Assembly: GCA_964562575.1 (NCBI GenBank)
Contig: CAZLTY010000006.1
Span: 1 to 43,939, forward strand
Length of the DNA stretch: 43,939 nucleotides
Direction of reading: 5' to 3'
Source of the DNA: SG8-4 sp964562575
Lineage (GTDB): Bacteria; Planctomycetota; Phycisphaerae; Sedimentisphaerales; Anaerobacaceae
Shown: one piece after another, positions 30,985-39,180 of the stretch
Position numbering within the stretch: the first letter of the stretch is position 1
Layout: the number at the start of each line of letters is the position of its first letter
Position numbers and translations under genes: made by a program
Notes under the pieces: generated by a model
Told to the model about the DNA's origin: nothing
The model's database searches: none
What the model saw: the letters and a program-made list of their open reading frames with translations, nothing else

Positions 30985-31707
30985 ATGATTCGCACACGAG
31001 AAATTGTCTTTCATGTCGGTCAGTTCGAGTTGAAGCGATTGAGTATCGAGATCGCCGCCGGAGAGTATTTCATTCTGCTAGGCCCGCCGGGCTCGGGCAA
31101 GACTGTTTTCCTGGAGTGTCTTTGCGGCCTAAAGAGGCTCAAGTCTGGCAGGATATACATCGACGGGCGCGATGTAACTCACCTGGAACCTCGCCTGCGA
31201 AACATCGGGTACGTACCCCAGGATTACGCGCTTTTTCCGCACCTTTCCGTCGAACAGAACATCTCCTTTGGCCTGCGCGTTCGCGGCCGCAGTCAAGAGA
31301 AAGTCGCTGAGACGGCAGATATGCTCGGTATCAGGCAGCTATTGTCACGCTCAATAGCCGGTCTCAGCGGTGGTGAGAAACAGCGAGTCGCTCTTGCCCG
31401 TGCACTGGTCTTGCAGCCGAAGATTCTACTGCTCGATGAGCCCGTCTGTGCCCTGGACGAAGTCACCCGACAGGAGGTCTGCTCGCAACTGTTGGCCATC
31501 CAGCGAAAGCTCGGTCTGACCACTATCCACGTGAGCCACAATCTGGAAGAAGCATTTTCCGTTGCGGACCGGGCCGCTATATTGCATAAAGGGGTTTTGC
31601 TGCAGGTTGGTCCAATGGACGAACTGTTGTGCGAGCCAAATAGTGACTTTGTTTCCCATTTCATGCGGTGCGAGAAACGTCTTTCGTCGCGAGATGACAA
31701 GTCATAA
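30985..31707 (+). CDS. ModC/WtpC-like ABC transporter ATPase
   Basis: 240 aa. Walker A GPPGSGKT (33-40), Q-loop GYVPQDYALFPHLSV, ABC signature LSGGEKQRVALARAL, Walker B ILLLDEPVCALD, and the H-loop in TTIHVSHNLEEAFS. The sequence resembles the molybdate/tungstate/spermidine group, but it ends soon after the nucleotide-binding domain and lacks the C-terminal TOBE-type regulatory domain usual in ModC (about 350 aa). It pairs with the permease upstream, powering import of the ligands captured by the three binding proteins. It is convergent with the next gene, 11 bp away. Confidence 0.92.
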   Translation: MIRTREIVFHVGQFELKRLSIEIAAGEYFILLGPPGSGKTVFLECLCGLKRLKSGRIYIDGRDVTHLEPRLRNIGYVPQDYALFPHLSVEQNISFGLRVRGRSQEKVAETADMLGIRQLLSRSIAGLSGGEKQRVALARALVLQPKILLLDEPVCALDEVTRQEVCSQLLAIQRKLGLTTIHVSHNLEEAFSVADRAAILHKGVLLQVGPMDELLCEPNSDFVSHFMRCEKRLSSRDDKS

Positions 31708-31718
31708 TGTCCAGCGTT

Positions 31719-34700
31719 CTATCGCGCGAGCAGATTCACAGCACGAACCGTTCGGGTCCGATGTTCGATCTCCGGCGGCAGAGAACCCTTGAACCATGCC
31801 TTGGCGCGGTATCTGAATTCGTCGCCCTTTGGCAGAAAGTCGACCGGACCCAGACGCATCGCCATCGGTCCCGGCTCGCCTGGATTCGGTGGGGCGGTAT
31901 TCGGGATCTCGTGACATCCCACGCAGGACTTGGTCTCGTCGGCCCTCGTGTACATCCACGTCAACTGATTGCCCAGCACCCGCCGGTTGCTGTCGAGCAC
32001 CTGGAATTGAAGCAACCGGTCGGCGGGCACTTCGATGAAAAACGAGCCGTCCGGAGCAAGCGGCGCCGTGCCGAGCACGCGGGCGAATGTCCCGCCGTGA
32101 TTTTTCCAGACCTCGTGCTCATTGGTTTGCGTGCTGTGACGGGCAAAAACCGGAACGCCTTCTATCAATCGTATGTACCGGCCTCGCGCCGCAACGAGCT
32201 TTTCCTGAGACGTGAAGACCGAGGCACAGGCGAAGTGCCCGCTGTATCCCTGATGCCGCTGCTTGCTCGTTAGGATCGGGGGGGGGCTGCGCGCAAATAT
32301 GGGCCGAGCCTCGAAGTCGGCTGCTGAGGGATCGTTGTAGAGCAGCTCCAGCTTCTTGGCTTTTGGATCGAACACGTACAGCCCGAGGTCGACCCTGCTG
32401 CGGTCCGGTGTCTTGAGCGTAGAGGCGCACATTATCCGCCCGTCGGGCAGAGGAAACGGCGTCGTGTACGAGCGCGTCTTGTAGTCGGGCGTCACGATCT
32501 GTTCTGTGTAGCGGCTCGGACCCACGAGCGCCAATCCAGCCTGTGTCACGACAACGATGTTCTGGCCGTCCGGCATCGGCTGCGGTTGGGTCATGCGCAG
32601 CACTCGATGTGTCAGCGGCGCCTCCTGTCCATCGGCCGGAGTCCGAGGGCCGTGGTCGAAGTCGCGCCAGAACACGCGTCGCTCGGGACCGTACAGGACC
32701 ATGTCACGCGTGCCGTCGGGATTGGCCGCGTGCAGAGTAAGTTCGGTCTTGTTGCGCGAATAGAATACTTCCAGCCGGCTAAATACAATGCGCCCGTCGA
32801 GCAGGACCGCCGGTTCGGTATCGCGGCCGATGTTCGTGGCGATCGCGTGAAGGTTCGTGCCGTCGGGATTCATCACGTGCAGGGACGTGCACGGGTAGCC
32901 ATGATACTCGTCGCGGATGCCGGCGCGACTCGATGCAAAGACGATCCGGCCATCCGGTAGATAGGCCGCGCCAACGCCGTGATAGGGGCCGTGCGTGAGC
33001 TGCTCGAGCCCCGAGCCGTCGACGTTGATGCGATAGAGGTGCCACCAGGGATTGTCCTGACCTCGGTACGAAAAGACCACCTTACTGCCGTCCCAGGATA
33101 GCTCAGGCTCGGCGACGTACCCATCTTCAAAGCGAGTAAGCGGTCTGGCCACTGCGTCGGGTCTTGCCGGGCGCAGGATGTAGAGGTTTCGCCCGGGCCG
33201 ATAGGCCGGCCCCGAATCGGTCACTACGTACGTCTGCCGCCAGCGGTCCGCTTGTTCGACGGTGCCGATTGTGTTGGGGATGTTGTTATCGCCTTTGATA
33301 AAGACAACGGCCTCGAATCCCCAATCACCGGACGTGCTCGCAGGCATCAGGGTCCGTTCATCGTATGGCCCCGTCTTACCCGGTGATCTTCCAAGAATGC
33401 TCAGGGCGTCTCGCGCAAAAACACGCGTGCTGTGAAAAGGATGATCTCGGGCCGCTCGCTCGAGGGCGCGCTGCGCAGTGGGATTACCCAGATCAGCAAG
33501 CGCCTCGGCAGCGGCGTGGCGGACTTCCATCACCGAACCTTCGTCCTCGAGTATCCGGACGATCAGGTCCGTGTGCTCATGGGCGCCGAGCAGTCCCAGG
33601 GCACGCGAAAGCCCCTGTCGCCAGCGCGGGGCCGGATCGGCGTAATCCTCGTCCGTGAACGTGCCGCTGTAGCCGTACTCGGCTTCGGACTTTGCCTGCG
33701 CCAGGATATTCGCGACACGCTCAATAGCGTGTTTGTCACCAAGCCACGCGAGCGTCTTGGCGGCGTTCAGCCGGACCCAGCCGTCCTCGTGGTCGAGCAG
33801 AGCGATCAGCCGGGGCAGGTCCTGGCTCTCAGTGCAGACGGCGGGCAGCCACGTCGCCATCCGGCCGGCGTAGAATTCGGGCCATTTCCGAGGTTGCTTT
33901 GGTTCCGAGGTCCGTCGAGGTTGGCCCAGCAGCTCGAAGGCAAGTTCGCACGCCTGCTGGCACTGGCCCGATAGTTCCATCAGATGCCGCGTCAGCAGGT
34001 GCGCAACCTCGGGCTCGTAGAGCAGAAACGTATCGTGGTCGCCCGGCAGGTTCGCCATAATCAAAGGGGCTATCTCTTGCACGGCGGCCCGGTCCGACCG
34101 AGAATCCGAAAACAGACGGCACAGGGTGAAGGCTATGTGGTACGCCGTCTCGAGCATTCGGTCTTCGGAGGGAAAAGTCATCTTGTCGTCTCGCGGCAGA
34201 TCGGCCGGATCGCTGCCGTCCAACTTTTTGGCGTACTTACGATAGGCCCTGATCAACGCCGGGATGGCGCGGCGATCGGCGAAATCCCCGAGCGCATCGG
34301 CTGCGTAGCGCGCCCAATAGGTGTTATCGAGCAGCTCCAGCAGATATGAGAACCCGGCTTCGTCCTGCAGGCGTCCCAACGAACGAATGCCGGCGCGAAC
34401 CATCGGAAGATACTCCGTGGCCGCCGGTGGAGTCGGTCCCATGCATTGAATGATTGCCTCGGTCGCGCCGGCCCCGCCCAATGCGCCGAGGGCGCGGAGC
34501 CCTCGTTCGCATCGCCAGGTAACAAACTCGTCGGAAGTAGCCTCTGCGTCGGTGCCACCGTCGATCTGGATTTCGAAAAGCGTGGTCGGATAAGTCGAAT
34601 TCGCCGAGGCGTAACTGGTGAGGCGAACGTACCGGGCCAGGCGCGGTCGCAAGCTGCTTACCAGCATGACCGGGGTCCTTCCCTTCTTTCTCTCGATTGT

Positions 34701-35444
34701 CTCGAACGTCTTGTTGTCCAGGCTGGTGGCGAGTTTATAGTCGGTCAGCGCAAACCTCGCGGCGTACTGGTGGATGGTGACTTTGGAGATCATCTGTGCC
34801 CTGCCCAGGTCGACCGTACACCATTGCGGGAAGGGAACATTCTTGGTCTGCCAGTACCCGGGTCCGATTAGACCGTCGGTCAGGACGTCCGCCGGTCCTC
34901 TATATGTCGAGGACGCGGTTACCGATTCGCCGAGCGGGCGGTGTTTGAAGCCTTCGAGGAGTTGGAGGACTTCTTCAGGCGGCCGACCAGGCCGAACCGT
35001 GGCCCACCAGTCGCGCCACGCTTTGATCTGAACGGTACGCTGCGATCCCGGTGCCATCGAGTCGAACGGCAGCTCCATGCCTGTAAGGTTGGTCAGGGCA
35101 ATATGCGCCGCCTGCCGAGTAATCGCGTCGGCGTCGTCGAGCCCATCGAGCAGCGGACAGATCGAATCGCGACTGCCGCACCACCCCAGCGCCATCGCCA
35201 CCTGCCGACGAACGGCGGCGGAACTGTCACCCAAACGCTGGATCAGCGATTCTTCAGCGGAGTAGGCCCTTAGAAAACCGAGTGCCTCAGCGGCACTGGC
35301 GCGAGCGTGTTCGGGGGTCGAGTTCAGCGCAGCTATCTGCTCGGCAATCTGCCGGGCGTAAGGGCCGATTGTCTGGCCGGCAACGATGTCAGAGCCGCAT
35401 GAAACGATGCATACGAGCAACAGGAGTTTCCGCAAATACGACAT
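31719..35444 (-). CDS. Large exported HEAT / discoidin / PD40-propeller protein with haem site (HzsA-like C-terminus)
   Basis: 1241 aa from ATG 35442-35444; a signal peptide (LRKLLLLVCIVSCGSDIVAG) follows the start. HEAT repeats (about 30-140) use SAAEALGFLRAYSAEESLIQ and AAVRRQVAMALGWCGSRDSI motifs. A discoidin-like domain follows (TASSTYRGPADVLTDGLIGP, WCTVDLGRAQMISKVTIHQY), then more HEAT repeats, then a WD40/PD40 propeller (YVAEPELSWDGSKVVFSYRG, YLPDGRIVFASSRAGIRDEY). Near the C-terminus, 68 residues from the end, CVGCH is a covalent haem-attachment site, as in the hydrazine-synthase-alpha-like group of Planctomycetes. Two cysteines plus His (CxxCH) suggest one c-type haem. It is secreted to the periplasm; electron transfer or polysaccharide-linked redox chemistry is plausible but unproven. 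Confidence 0.85.
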   Translation of the reverse strand: MSYLRKLLLLVCIVSCGSDIVAGQTIGPYARQIAEQIAALNSTPEHARASAAEALGFLRAYSAEESLIQRLGDSSAAVRRQVAMALGWCGSRDSICPLLDGLDDADAITRQAAHIALTNLTGMELPFDSMAPGSQRTVQIKAWRDWWATVRPGRPPEEVLQLLEGFKHRPLGESVTASSTYRGPADVLTDGLIGPGYWQTKNVPFPQWCTVDLGRAQMISKVTIHQYAARFALTDYKLATSLDNKTFETIERKKGRTPVMLVSSLRPRLARYVRLTSYASANSTYPTTLFEIQIDGGTDAEATSDEFVTWRCERGLRALGALGGAGATEAIIQCMGPTPPAATEYLPMVRAGIRSLGRLQDEAGFSYLLELLDNTYWARYAADALGDFADRRAIPALIRAYRKYAKKLDGSDPADLPRDDKMTFPSEDRMLETAYHIAFTLCRLFSDSRSDRAAVQEIAPLIMANLPGDHDTFLLYEPEVAHLLTRHLMELSGQCQQACELAFELLGQPRRTSEPKQPRKWPEFYAGRMATWLPAVCTESQDLPRLIALLDHEDGWVRLNAAKTLAWLGDKHAIERVANILAQAKSEAEYGYSGTFTDEDYADPAPRWRQGLSRALGLLGAHEHTDLIVRILEDEGSVMEVRHAAAEALADLGNPTAQRALERAARDHPFHSTRVFARDALSILGRSPGKTGPYDERTLMPASTSGDWGFEAVVFIKGDNNIPNTIGTVEQADRWRQTYVVTDSGPAYRPGRNLYILRPARPDAVARPLTRFEDGYVAEPELSWDGSKVVFSYRGQDNPWWHLYRINVDGSGLEQLTHGPYHGVGAAYLPDGRIVFASSRAGIRDEYHGYPCTSLHVMNPDGTNLHAIATNIGRDTEPAVLLDGRIVFSRLEVFYSRNKTELTLHAANPDGTRDMVLYGPERRVFWRDFDHGPRTPADGQEAPLTHRVLRMTQPQPMPDGQNIVVVTQAGLALVGPSRYTEQIVTPDYKTRSYTTPFPLPDGRIMCASTLKTPDRSRVDLGLYVFDPKAKKLELLYNDPSAADFEARPIFARSPPPILTSKQRHQGYSGHFACASVFTSQEKLVAARGRYIRLIEGVPVFARHSTQTNEHEVWKNHGGTFARVLGTAPLAPDGSFFIEVPADRLLQFQVLDSNRRVLGNQLTWMYTRADETKSCVGCHEIPNTAPPNPGEPGPMAMRLGPVDFLPKGDEFRYRAKAWFKGSLPPEIEHRTRTVRAVNLLAR

Positions 35445-35587
35445 GGGGATAATTCTATCAATCATGCATTGATGCTGCAAGTGGCGGAAAGGACAACAAT
35501 CCTTGCATCAGCAGGGGGCGCCGGTACAATTGGGCAAGAGCATCGTCTGGGTATGAACATGAGCACCTAGAAAGGAGATGAGAGACA

Positions 35588-36469
35588 ATGACGCTAAAAA
35601 AGCAGATTGTTCTGTCGGCTGTCCTTCTGGCGACACTGCTTGGCGCCGCCAGTATGGCCGAACAGTCAGATCAGAGAAGAAAGACCGGAATTGTGCGCAA
35701 GGGCCTCGTTCTGGATCTGGATGCTGATCGAGGTGTCAAGGTCGTCGACGGGCGCGTCTCGTCCTGGCACAACCAGGCGGACTCGAAGGCCAAAGAGTTC
35801 GTCGCGACCAGAGATGCCAGCCACAAAAAGGGCACCGGGCACCCCGTGCTGAAAGAGAGGGTTTCCGCCATTGGAGGTCACAATGCCGTGGCGTTCAAAC
35901 GACAGGAGTTGATCAACAGCGACGAAGACGTCTTCGATCATTTGATGACCGGCAGCGGCTATACGTGGTTTGCCGTTATGTGCGTTTACCCCCAGGTATC
36001 CGGGCTCAAAGATGTCAATTCGTTCTTCGGCAATTTGAAAAACGGCGGAAATTACGAAGGTTTCTGGGCCGGGCTCAAAGACGACAACACGCTCTGGATG
36101 GGTTCTCGAAACGGCATTACTTTCGGCCGGTGGGACGACAACAATCCTCAGGTTCTCGGTCCCAAATTTGAAGTGAATCGCTACTACGTGATCGCCGGTC
36201 GCATGGGCGCCGGAACCGGGAGGGTCTCCATCGAGCTGTTCGTCGATGGGACCAAGCCCGTAGCCTCAAGTCCTGTCCCAGTCAATCCGAAGGGCAATCC
36301 ATCCAAGATGGCGATTGGACAGGAACGCGACGCAACAAACCATCCGGGCCATGAATCCTTCGACGGCGAGCTGGCCCGCCTGCTCATATGGGATCGTCCG
36401 CTGACCGACCGGGAGTTCTCGAAAACCTTGTCTTCTTTGAAGAGTTTCTACGCCTTGTCGGCCCGGTGA
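35588..36469 (+). CDS. Exported LamG/concanavalin A-like protein
   Basis: 293 aa. The signal peptide (KKQIVLSAVLLATLLGAASM) ends near AEQSD. The rest looks like a single LamG/ConA-type jelly roll: VLDLDADRGVKVVDGRVSSW, YTWFAVMCVYPQVSGLKDVN, GFWAGLKDDNTLWMGSRNGI, RVSIELFVDGTKPVASSPVP, and a closing HESFDGELARLLIWDRPLTD, the usual 'FDG-x-IAEL-x-VY-R-x-L' end of the domain. SD AAAGGAGATGAG precedes the ATG. A 4-bp gap leads to the next gene, suggesting co-transcription. The divergent neighbour is the large haem-site protein, and the two may share a regulatory region. Confidence 0.8.
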   Translation: MTLKKQIVLSAVLLATLLGAASMAEQSDQRRKTGIVRKGLVLDLDADRGVKVVDGRVSSWHNQADSKAKEFVATRDASHKKGTGHPVLKERVSAIGGHNAVAFKRQELINSDEDVFDHLMTGSGYTWFAVMCVYPQVSGLKDVNSFFGNLKNGGNYEGFWAGLKDDNTLWMGSRNGITFGRWDDNNPQVLGPKFEVNRYYVIAGRMGAGTGRVSIELFVDGTKPVASSPVPVNPKGNPSKMAIGQERDATNHPGHESFDGELARLLIWDRPLTDREFSKTLSSLKSFYALSAR

Positions 36470-36473
36470 AACC

Positions 36474-37019
36474 ATGGATGTCACCCGGGATTACATTGAC
36501 GTCAGGATGACTCGGGAGAATCTCGACGATGTTCCCGACTGCCCTTTGCCCGCCGGATATTCGATCCGATGGTATCAACCGGGTGATGAGGTTCTCTGGC
36601 TGAGAATCCAATCGCTTGCCGACAAGTACAACAAGGTCACTCCGGATCTGTTTCAAGAGGAATTCGGAACCGACACACGAGTTCTTTCCGAACGTCAATG
36701 CTTTCTCTATGACGGCGACAACAATGCCATCGGTACAGCGTCAGCATGGTTCGACGACCAGGAAGGCGAGTCCCTCGGCCGGGTGCACTGGGTGGCGATA
36801 ATACCGCAATACCAAGGCAAAGGTCTTGCCAAGCCGCTTCTTGCAGCGGTGTGCAACAGGCTCAAGAGCCTCGGACACAACAAGACATACCTTACCACTC
36901 AGACGTGCAGGCTGCCGGCGATCAATCTCTACGCCAAATTCGGATTCGCGCCGGTGATCGACTCCGACAGGAGCCAGAAGATTTGGCAAAAGCTTGCCGC
37001 ACACGTCAGGTATCTGTGA
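36474..37019 (+). CDS. GNAT-family N-acetyltransferase
   Basis: 181 aa, cytoplasmic. Motif A/B of the GNAT fold is VHWVAIIPQYQGKGLAKPLL (about 104-123), with the QxxGxG/A acetyl-CoA pyrophosphate loop. The partner segment is TYLTTQTCRLPAINLYAKFG (about 139-158). The N-terminal part (PLPAGYSIRWYQPGDEVLWL) is the usual acceptor-binding region. It begins 4 bp after the LamG-like gene, probably the same transcript. The acceptor is not predictable. Confidence 0.88.
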   Translation: MDVTRDYIDVRMTRENLDDVPDCPLPAGYSIRWYQPGDEVLWLRIQSLADKYNKVTPDLFQEEFGTDTRVLSERQCFLYDGDNNAIGTASAWFDDQEGESLGRVHWVAIIPQYQGKGLAKPLLAAVCNRLKSLGHNKTYLTTQTCRLPAINLYAKFGFAPVIDSDRSQKIWQKLAAHVRYL

Positions 37020-37024
37020 CGGGC

Positions 37025-37915
37025 TCAGAGAGAAACTCTCAGTTCGAGCGGGAAAGAAAACCATTCGGGACGGTTGTGGGCTCTGCGCGTGTAGACGGCC
37101 TGGAAGCACTGAGTGGTCCGCAATGTGTTGTCAGCAACTTTGTAGAAGAATCCGGTTATCGCGTAGGCGTCCACGCCGGGAGACACGGCATAGATCTCTT
37201 CGAGAAATACTTCGGCTGCCGTGATCCAGATCAGTTTGCCTTTGCCGACGAACAGGCCAACATGCGGGCGCCGTTTTGTTGGCTTCTCGAGATCGCCATC
37301 TTCCACATGGACGACGTAGCCGAGCAGGAAGTCGCCTGATTGCGAATCAGGATCCTCGGCGGTCGCGATCATGTTCAGGCCGTAACCGTCGCCGACCCAG
37401 CAGTATTGGTAGCTGCGAATCCACACCGGCTCGTAACCTGCAATCTCCACGCGCTGTGGCTTGTCGGGCTCGACAATTCCGCCCCAATGGTGATCGACAC
37501 TCATCCGGTCCCACAGGCCGTACCATTTGCCTTTGAATCCGCCGTATGCGCGATCGCTTGAGATACGTTCGGTGCCGGCGATAACCTTGACGATCGTTTC
37601 CTTTGACAACTCGAAACTGTCGATGTCTTTGTGCCCGTCCAAATGAAATGGCGCCTGTTCTCGAAACTTCAAGATCGCTTTCGCGAGCAAGTCTGAGCTG
37701 ACAAAATCGAGATCGTCCGCGGCGAGTAATCGGCGGCGAAATAACTCGCTTTCGACGGTTGCTTCCACAACAAATGCGTCAAAGTCGCGGCCCGCGCGTC
37801 CCTGCATGAGATGTGCCACGCCCGGCGGCAGTTGGTCTTCCGGCAAACCGCAACCGGCCAGTACGATTATCACAATCGCGCATCCGATGTGCGTTTTTGT
37901 CCACCGCATCAACAT
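37025..37915 (-). CDS. Lipoprotein of unknown function
   Basis: 296 aa. The signal peptide (TKTHIGCAIVIIVLAGC) ends in lipobox LAGC at about residues 19-22. The mature part has charged helical N-terminal segments (EATVESELFRRRLLAADDLD) and then a beta-rich half (KGKWYGLWDRMSVDHHWGGI, VWIRSYQYCWVGDGYGLNMI, HVGLFVGKGKLIWITAAEVF). No catalytic motif or family is recognised. The gene is convergent with the GNAT gene, which ends 5 bp away, and divergent from the glycosidase gene. Confidence 0.75.
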   Translation of the reverse strand: MLMRWTKTHIGCAIVIIVLAGCGLPEDQLPPGVAHLMQGRAGRDFDAFVVEATVESELFRRRLLAADDLDFVSSDLLAKAILKFREQAPFHLDGHKDIDSFELSKETIVKVIAGTERISSDRAYGGFKGKWYGLWDRMSVDHHWGGIVEPDKPQRVEIAGYEPVWIRSYQYCWVGDGYGLNMIATAEDPDSQSGDFLLGYVVHVEDGDLEKPTKRRPHVGLFVGKGKLIWITAAEVFLEEIYAVSPGVDAYAITGFFYKVADNTLRTTQCFQAVYTRRAHNRPEWFSFPLELRVSL

Positions 37916-38022
37916 AAGAATCCTTGTTCAAATCTCTACACTATCATACGATACTGATTGTACTCGATTGTCGACAGTGTGCAAACCTGTCAAGGCGCGA
38001 CACTAATCCGAGGAGTTCGAGA

Positions 38023-39174
38023 ATGTGCTATGCAATGAGAGTAAAACTGATACCTATAACCGGTTCTTGGCTGTTACTTGCTTGTTCTTTTCCTCTTATA
38101 GTGTCTGAAAGCACGGGCCAGGCGATGGGCGCTGAGATGAAGACGGTCCGAGTTTCTGCTGACGGGGACAGGTTTGTTCTCGGCGGGATCGATCCCGGCG
38201 CGCCGGGATTCACGCCCTGGGGATTCAACTACGACCACGATGAGCAGGGTCGTCTGCTGGAGGACTACTGGGACGCCGAATGGCCCAAGGTAGAGGATGA
38301 TTTTCGGGAGATGAAGGAACTCGGCGCCAACGTTGTCCGCATCCACCTGCAGACGGCCAAGTTCATGCCCGAACCCGACAGACCGAGTGGCGCCGCCCTG
38401 AGCCAACTGGCCCGGCTGCTGGCCTTGGCTGAGCAATGTCAATTGTACCTCGACCTTACGGGCCTCGGATGTTATCACAAGAAGGACGTTCCAATGTGGT
38501 ACGATGCGATGAATGAAACCGAACGCTGGGATGTACACGCACATTTTTGGGAGGCAATCGCAAAGACTTGCGCCGGCAGTCCCGCGGTCTTTTGTTACGA
38601 TCTGATGAACGAGCCAATCCTTGCCGGGGCGAAAAAGAAGGAGACCGAATGGCTGGCCGGTGAATTTGCGGGCAAGCATTTTGTGCAGAGAATCACCCTC
38701 GATCTTGCAGGCCGCACAAGAGAGCAAGTCGCCAAAGCCTGGGTTGACAAGCTTGTCGCCGCGATCCGAAAGCACGACGAGCACCACATGATAACGGTTG
38801 GCGTCATACCCTGGGCCCACACTTGGCCGAAAGCCAGGCCGCTCTTCTATTCGAAGCAGGTTAGCGAGAACCTGGATTTTGCCAGCGTCCACTTCTATCC
38901 CAACAAAGGCGAAGTCGACAAGGCACTGACGGCGCTGGCTGTTTACGATATCGGCAAGCCCCTTATCATAGAGGAGATGTTCCCATTGAAATGCAGCTTG
39001 GAGGAGCTGGATGCCTTCATCGATTCGTCACGCGCCAATGCCGACGGATGGATCGGTTTCTACTGGGGCAAGACACCCGAAGAGTCTCGCCGGCCGGCAA
39101 CGCTAAGTGACGCCGTGACAGCAGCGTGGCTGGAGTTCTTCAAGAATAAGGCCGACTCAATCAAGGGCAGGTAA
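38023..39174 (+). CDS. Exported GH5-like (clan A) glycoside hydrolase
   Basis: 383 aa from ATG 38023, preceded by AGGAG at -7; an upstream in-frame ATG (37924) lacks a ribosome site. The signal peptide is PITGSWLLLACSFPLIVSES. It has a TIM-barrel look: FTPWGFNYDHDEQGRLLEDY, GANVVRIHLQ (about 101-110), CYDLMNEPI with probable acid/base E197, FASVHFYPNKG, and IIEEMF with probable nucleophile E317 or E318. These are the standard clan A catalytic positions after strands 4 and 7. The substrate is probably a beta-linked glycan, consistent with the neighbouring sulfatase and LamG proteins. Length is typical for a single-domain enzyme. Confidence 0.85.
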   Translation: MCYAMRVKLIPITGSWLLLACSFPLIVSESTGQAMGAEMKTVRVSADGDRFVLGGIDPGAPGFTPWGFNYDHDEQGRLLEDYWDAEWPKVEDDFREMKELGANVVRIHLQTAKFMPEPDRPSGAALSQLARLLALAEQCQLYLDLTGLGCYHKKDVPMWYDAMNETERWDVHAHFWEAIAKTCAGSPAVFCYDLMNEPILAGAKKKETEWLAGEFAGKHFVQRITLDLAGRTREQVAKAWVDKLVAAIRKHDEHHMITVGVIPWAHTWPKARPLFYSKQVSENLDFASVHFYPNKGEVDKALTALAVYDIGKPLIIEEMFPLKCSLEELDAFIDSSRANADGWIGFYWGKTPEESRRPATLSDAVTAAWLEFFKNKADSIKGR

Positions 39175-39180
39175 CTTGGG

